From a bacterium (GTDB taxonomy: Bacteria; UBP6; UBA1177), in assembly GCA_016290135.1 (NCBI GenBank), contig JAEESW010000019.1:1-43931 (forward strand): a stretch of 43,931 nt of DNA, in the 5' to 3' direction. The position numbers were made by a program, and so were the translations under genes. Shown here in pieces: positions 41,890 through 43,931 of the stretch. Position 1 is the stretch's first letter. Every line of letters begins with the position of its first letter. Under the pieces are notes generated by a model, which was not told where the DNA came from, searched no databases, and was given only the letters and a program-made list of their open reading frames with translations.

Positions 41890-43005
41890 CTACGGTTTTT
41901 TGACGCATTTGGTCCCGTTCCACTCATGGTCGTCTTCAAGACATCTTGTGCAGCGGACATTTTTCGGAGTGCCGTCAGCACAGACGGTTTCGATTGCCCC
42001 GCTAATGAAGTTTACCGCCCAGAAGCATGATGATTCAGAATTGTATGTCGATTTTGACAAAAACTGCTGGTAGTCACCTATTATGCTGTATTTGCCGCTG
42101 TTGTCAGGGCTGCAGCCTTTGCAGTTTTCAGCATAACAGCTTTCTTCAATGCACTCATCACTGACTTCGCATGTTCCCCCTGTTTCTGTGTCCGGACAGT
42201 TCCGGATCAGTGTCCGAAGCTGATCGATCGAAGGAGTTTCCCAGTTGGAGAAATGCCCTTCGGAGAAGTTGCCGCATTGTTTCAGCATTCCGTAGTCAGA
42301 TATTTTTGTCGACCAGAGAAGTCCAGTTGAGGAATCCTTGCACGGAACAGAATCTCCGGGACTGCATTCGTTAAGTTCAACGCACTCTACTCCGTTCCAA
42401 CGGAATCCGTCTTTACAGACACAGGTATATTTTTTTCCCGATTTGGGGATACATTCTTTTAAAGTCTCCGGATTTCCGCACGGATTGGATTCGTACTTGT
42501 TCGGGAGACACGGGTTGACGCACTCGTTGCAGTACAGCAAGTCGCTACATGAGACCCAGAAATAATTTTTCTCGCATTCACAGACATAACGTCCGTCTTT
42601 TTTTTCACAAACGCCTGTCGAATGTTCCTTGTCATCGCACGGATTGGGATCGCACAGATCAATGCATTTCAATTCCTCATCTTCCCAGACGAATCCATAT
42701 TCGCATTCGCACTCGTATTCATTGTAGCCCGACGCTGTGCAGACGCCTGTCGAACCGGAGATGCTGCAGGGGTCGCCTTCACACGGATCTACGCATTTTT
42801 TTTCGGCTTTGCGCGGATCCCAGAAATAATTTTCCTCGCATTCGCAGATATAATATTGGCCACCCCAGCCGTCTTCTTCGCAGACTCCTGTTGAATGTTC
42901 CTTAACTTCACAAGGATTAGGTTCGCAGCCTTTTTTGTCATTTTTCTGGCAGCCGAAAACCGAAAAAATCAAAATCAGTGCAAAAAGAAGGAAATATTTT
43001 TTCAT
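41890..43005 (-). CDS. EGF-like/DUF1566 lipoprotein
   Basis: A 371-residue lipoprotein with lipobox VFGC (Cys19 region). Four Cys-rich EGF-like modules of about 40-50 residues follow, each with the pattern PC-x-NPC, STGVC, YxCxCxxxYxW and a closing Cys. One DUF1566-like domain (about 225-350) has the variant NWETPSIDQLRTLI in place of DWRLPTxxEL, ending VRCTRC, and a last WNGTKCVKKP. An open frame extends to a TTG at 43026; the ATG at 43005 has GGAG eight bases upstream. It is a small relative of the proteins at 23839-33232. Function unknown; extracellular binding is inference. Confidence 0.8.
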   Translation of the reverse strand: MKKYFLLFALILIFSVFGCQKNDKKGCEPNPCEVKEHSTGVCEEDGWGGQYYICECEENYFWDPRKAEKKCVDPCEGDPCSISGSTGVCTASGYNEYECECEYGFVWEDEELKCIDLCDPNPCDDKEHSTGVCEKKDGRYVCECEKNYFWVSCSDLLYCNECVNPCLPNKYESNPCGNPETLKECIPKSGKKYTCVCKDGFRWNGVECVELNECSPGDSVPCKDSSTGLLWSTKISDYGMLKQCGNFSEGHFSNWETPSIDQLRTLIRNCPDTETGGTCEVSDECIEESCYAENCKGCSPDNSGKYSIIGDYQQFLSKSTYNSESSCFWAVNFISGAIETVCADGTPKNVRCTRCLEDDHEWNGTKCVKKP

Positions 43006-43036
43006 TTCGCGGTCTCCGTCAATCAAAAAAATCGAA

Positions 43037-43062
43037 TAATTTTAAGGAAAATCAAGAAAAAG
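43037..43062. repeat. 26-bp direct repeat A, copy 2
   Basis: Exact second copy of 41798-41823. It lies 32 bp upstream of the ATG at 43005. Confidence 0.9.
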
Positions 43063-43281
43063 GCAACTACAACAACATCGTCATGTAAAACGAACATTTC
43101 TGCACTTAGCCAAAATATCCAGTTGTTTTCGTCACTTAAACTGAGCACATTTTAATCCCCGCAAATTTTTTTGGCGATTTTATGTAATCCCCCGAAATTT
43201 TACGTGTAGACGCACCGAAAGTTTATAGGGTTATAACCCGATCAAATTACAAAAAAACAAGGGATAAAAAATCAAGAAAAT

Positions 43282-43367
43282 TACCGCAAAAAGTTGAAGT
43301 AAAATACCGCAAAAAGCTGAAGTAAAACACCGCAAAAAGTTGAAGTAGAATACCGCAAATAATAGAA
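43282..43367. repeat. 23-bp tandem repeat, 3.7 copies (iteron-like)
   Basis: Three full 23-bp units start at 43282, 43305 and 43328 with consensus TACCGCAAAAAGTTGAAGTA plus three A-rich bases. A partial fourth at 43351 decays after TACCGCAAA. Units differ at one or two positions. Stops in all readings make it non-coding. Period and spacing resemble protein-binding iterons, but no replication gene is present. Confidence 0.85.
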
Positions 43368-43388
43368 CTTTACAAAACAAGCAAGTGA

Positions 43389-43550
43389 AATTATTGCATT
43401 AAAAAAGATTTGATAAAAGAGCGGAATAAAGAGGAAAAGCAGGTTCCCATCAGACTTCCCGATCTGAAATTAGTGATTACAGGAACAAAATACGGCTACA
43501 GAAGAGAAGACGGAGTTTTTGTTATTCCGGCAGGTTGTCTGAAAGATTAA
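43389..43550 (+). pseudogene. Fragment resembling the C-terminus of an AAA/DUF4143-type ATPase
   Basis: An open plus-strand frame of 53 codons ending TAA, without a start codon or ribosome-binding site. It ends KYGYRREDGVFVIPAGCLKD, the kind of tail I recall from DUF4143/archaeal-type ATPases (often orphan genes spread horizontally). Upstream all frames are broken. The rest of such a gene (P-loop, about 350 residues) is missing. The family call is by recall of the tail only. Confidence 0.45.
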
Positions 43551-43587
43551 AAATCACGAAAAAGCAAGTTCAAAAGTGTCAATTTTG

Positions 43588-43638
43588 CACGAAAAAAGCA
43601 GGTTTGGATGCTTAATCCGGAACACACTCTTTGCCGTT
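43588..43638 (-). repeat. Direct repeat B, copy 2 (gene tail plus trailer)
   Basis: Matches 41839-41888. It covers the last codons (NGKECVPD, stop) of the partial gene below and the trailer with CACGAAAAAAGCA. A further partial copy of the trailer, CACGAAAAAGCAAGTT, sits at 43556-43571. Confidence 0.85.
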
Positions 43639-43931
43639 CCAGGAATAGTTCAGCTGACAATTGCATCTATAAGTTTCAGGTGTGATCGGGAAACAGTAAT
43701 CAAGAGCGTTCGGGACTCCTATGCATGTATCATCTTTGCACGGAGTCTCTGCACAGACTTGCTCTGCCTCATACCAGAAATACCCTTCATCACAAAAACA
43801 GTAATATTCTTCCTCTCTTTCTGCCCAACAGCCAAGAGTGTGCGGAATTTCTTTGCAAGGGTCTGAGTTGCACGGATTTTCAACACATTTTTTGCCATCC
43901 CACATATATCCGTGTTCGATACATCTCGTGA
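43612..43931 (-). CDS. EGF-like lipoprotein or surface protein (5' end outside window)
   Basis: The last 105 codons of a gene that enters from the right edge. Three Cys-rich units are visible: an incomplete first (RCIEHGYMWDGKKCVENPC), then NSDPCKEIPHTLGCWA...YYCFCDEGYFW and CKDDTCIGVPNALDYCF...YRCNCQLNYSWNGKEC, ending VPD. These are the same module type as in the gene at 41890, so the two are tandem relatives. N-terminal lipobox and any DUF1566 domain cannot be seen. Confidence 0.75.
   Translation of the reverse strand, partial: TRCIEHGYMWDGKKCVENPCNSDPCKEIPHTLGCWAEREEEYYCFCDEGYFWYEAEQVCAETPCKDDTCIGVPNALDYCFPITPETYRCNCQLNYSWNGKECVPD

Larger units (their letters stand above)
43027..43611. 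other. 585-bp AT-rich intergenic region between two EGF-like lipoprotein genes
   Basis: No complete gene. It holds, in order, direct repeat A copy 2, the palindrome GGGTTATAACCC (43228-43239), 3.7 copies of a 23-bp tandem repeat, a plus-strand gene fragment and the start of direct repeat B copy 2. Base composition is more AT-rich than the genes. The mix of remnants marks a recombination or insertion site. Confidence 0.7.

Overview
The window looks like a piece of chromosome from a Gram-negative (diderm), probably anaerobic bacterium. Evidence for a diderm envelope is the run of lipoproteins with clear lipoboxes, a predicted outer-membrane barrel ending in Phe, and an AMIN-type cell-wall amidase. 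Evidence for anaerobic life is the indolepyruvate:ferredoxin oxidoreductase pair (iorAB) and a rubredoxin-rubrerythrin. Lineage cannot be fixed from sequence alone. The many acidic-linker lipoproteins with Cys-rich EGF-like and DUF1566 modules resemble proteins of uncultivated anaerobes near Myxococcota/Deltaproteobacteria; that is inference. I see no plasmid, phage, intact IS or CRISPR, but the last kilobase carries duplication scars and a gene remnant.

Layout. (1) 1-5355, minus strand: a three-gene run of propeller-diguanylate cyclase, outer-membrane barrel and N-acetylmuramoyl-L-alanine amidase (cut by the window edge). (2) 5406-6929: a CAT-anticodon tRNA and peptidase T. (3) 7108-10743, plus strand: two lipoproteins, one YfbK-like with a VWA domain, one a serine carboxypeptidase (S10). 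(4) 10868-12152: divergent rubrerythrin and LRAT-like NlpC/P60 protein. (5) 12188-18682, minus strand: a tight run of Xaa-Pro aminopeptidase, MutS2, DegT aminotransferase, a lipoprotein and thymidylate kinase. (6) 18824-21345, minus strand: two tandem paralogous LamG-type lipoproteins with Asp/Pro/Thr/Asn repeat stalks behind a good promoter. (7) 21405-23781, plus strand: tyrosine phosphatase, YggS, Tgt, with a 2-nt gap and then an ATGA overlap. (8) 23839-33232: three large surface lipoproteins, two adjacent minus-strand paralogs and one divergent plus-strand gene, built from shared modules. (9) 33331-37798, plus strand: iorA, iorB, a PHP-type phosphatase and a membrane glycosyltransferase. 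(10) 37875-41725, minus strand: fabD-acpP-fabF followed by an S41 protease lipoprotein. (11) 41798-43931, minus strand: two tandem EGF-like lipoprotein genes separated by duplication scars, a 23-bp tandem repeat and a fragment resembling the end of an AAA/DUF4143 ATPase.

The most distinctive content is the modular surface-lipoprotein family. It combines an IPAGAL/ZU5-like domain interrupted by a GDPIM repeat array, a four-cysteine module with the motif FyGQDxQYA that always precedes DUF1566 domains, and a recurrent six-Cys EGF-like module. I know no named system with this architecture. Its role (adhesion, surface display or sensing) is inference. Several starts given here are later than the longest open frame because a GGAG-like ribosome-binding site sits just before an internal ATG.
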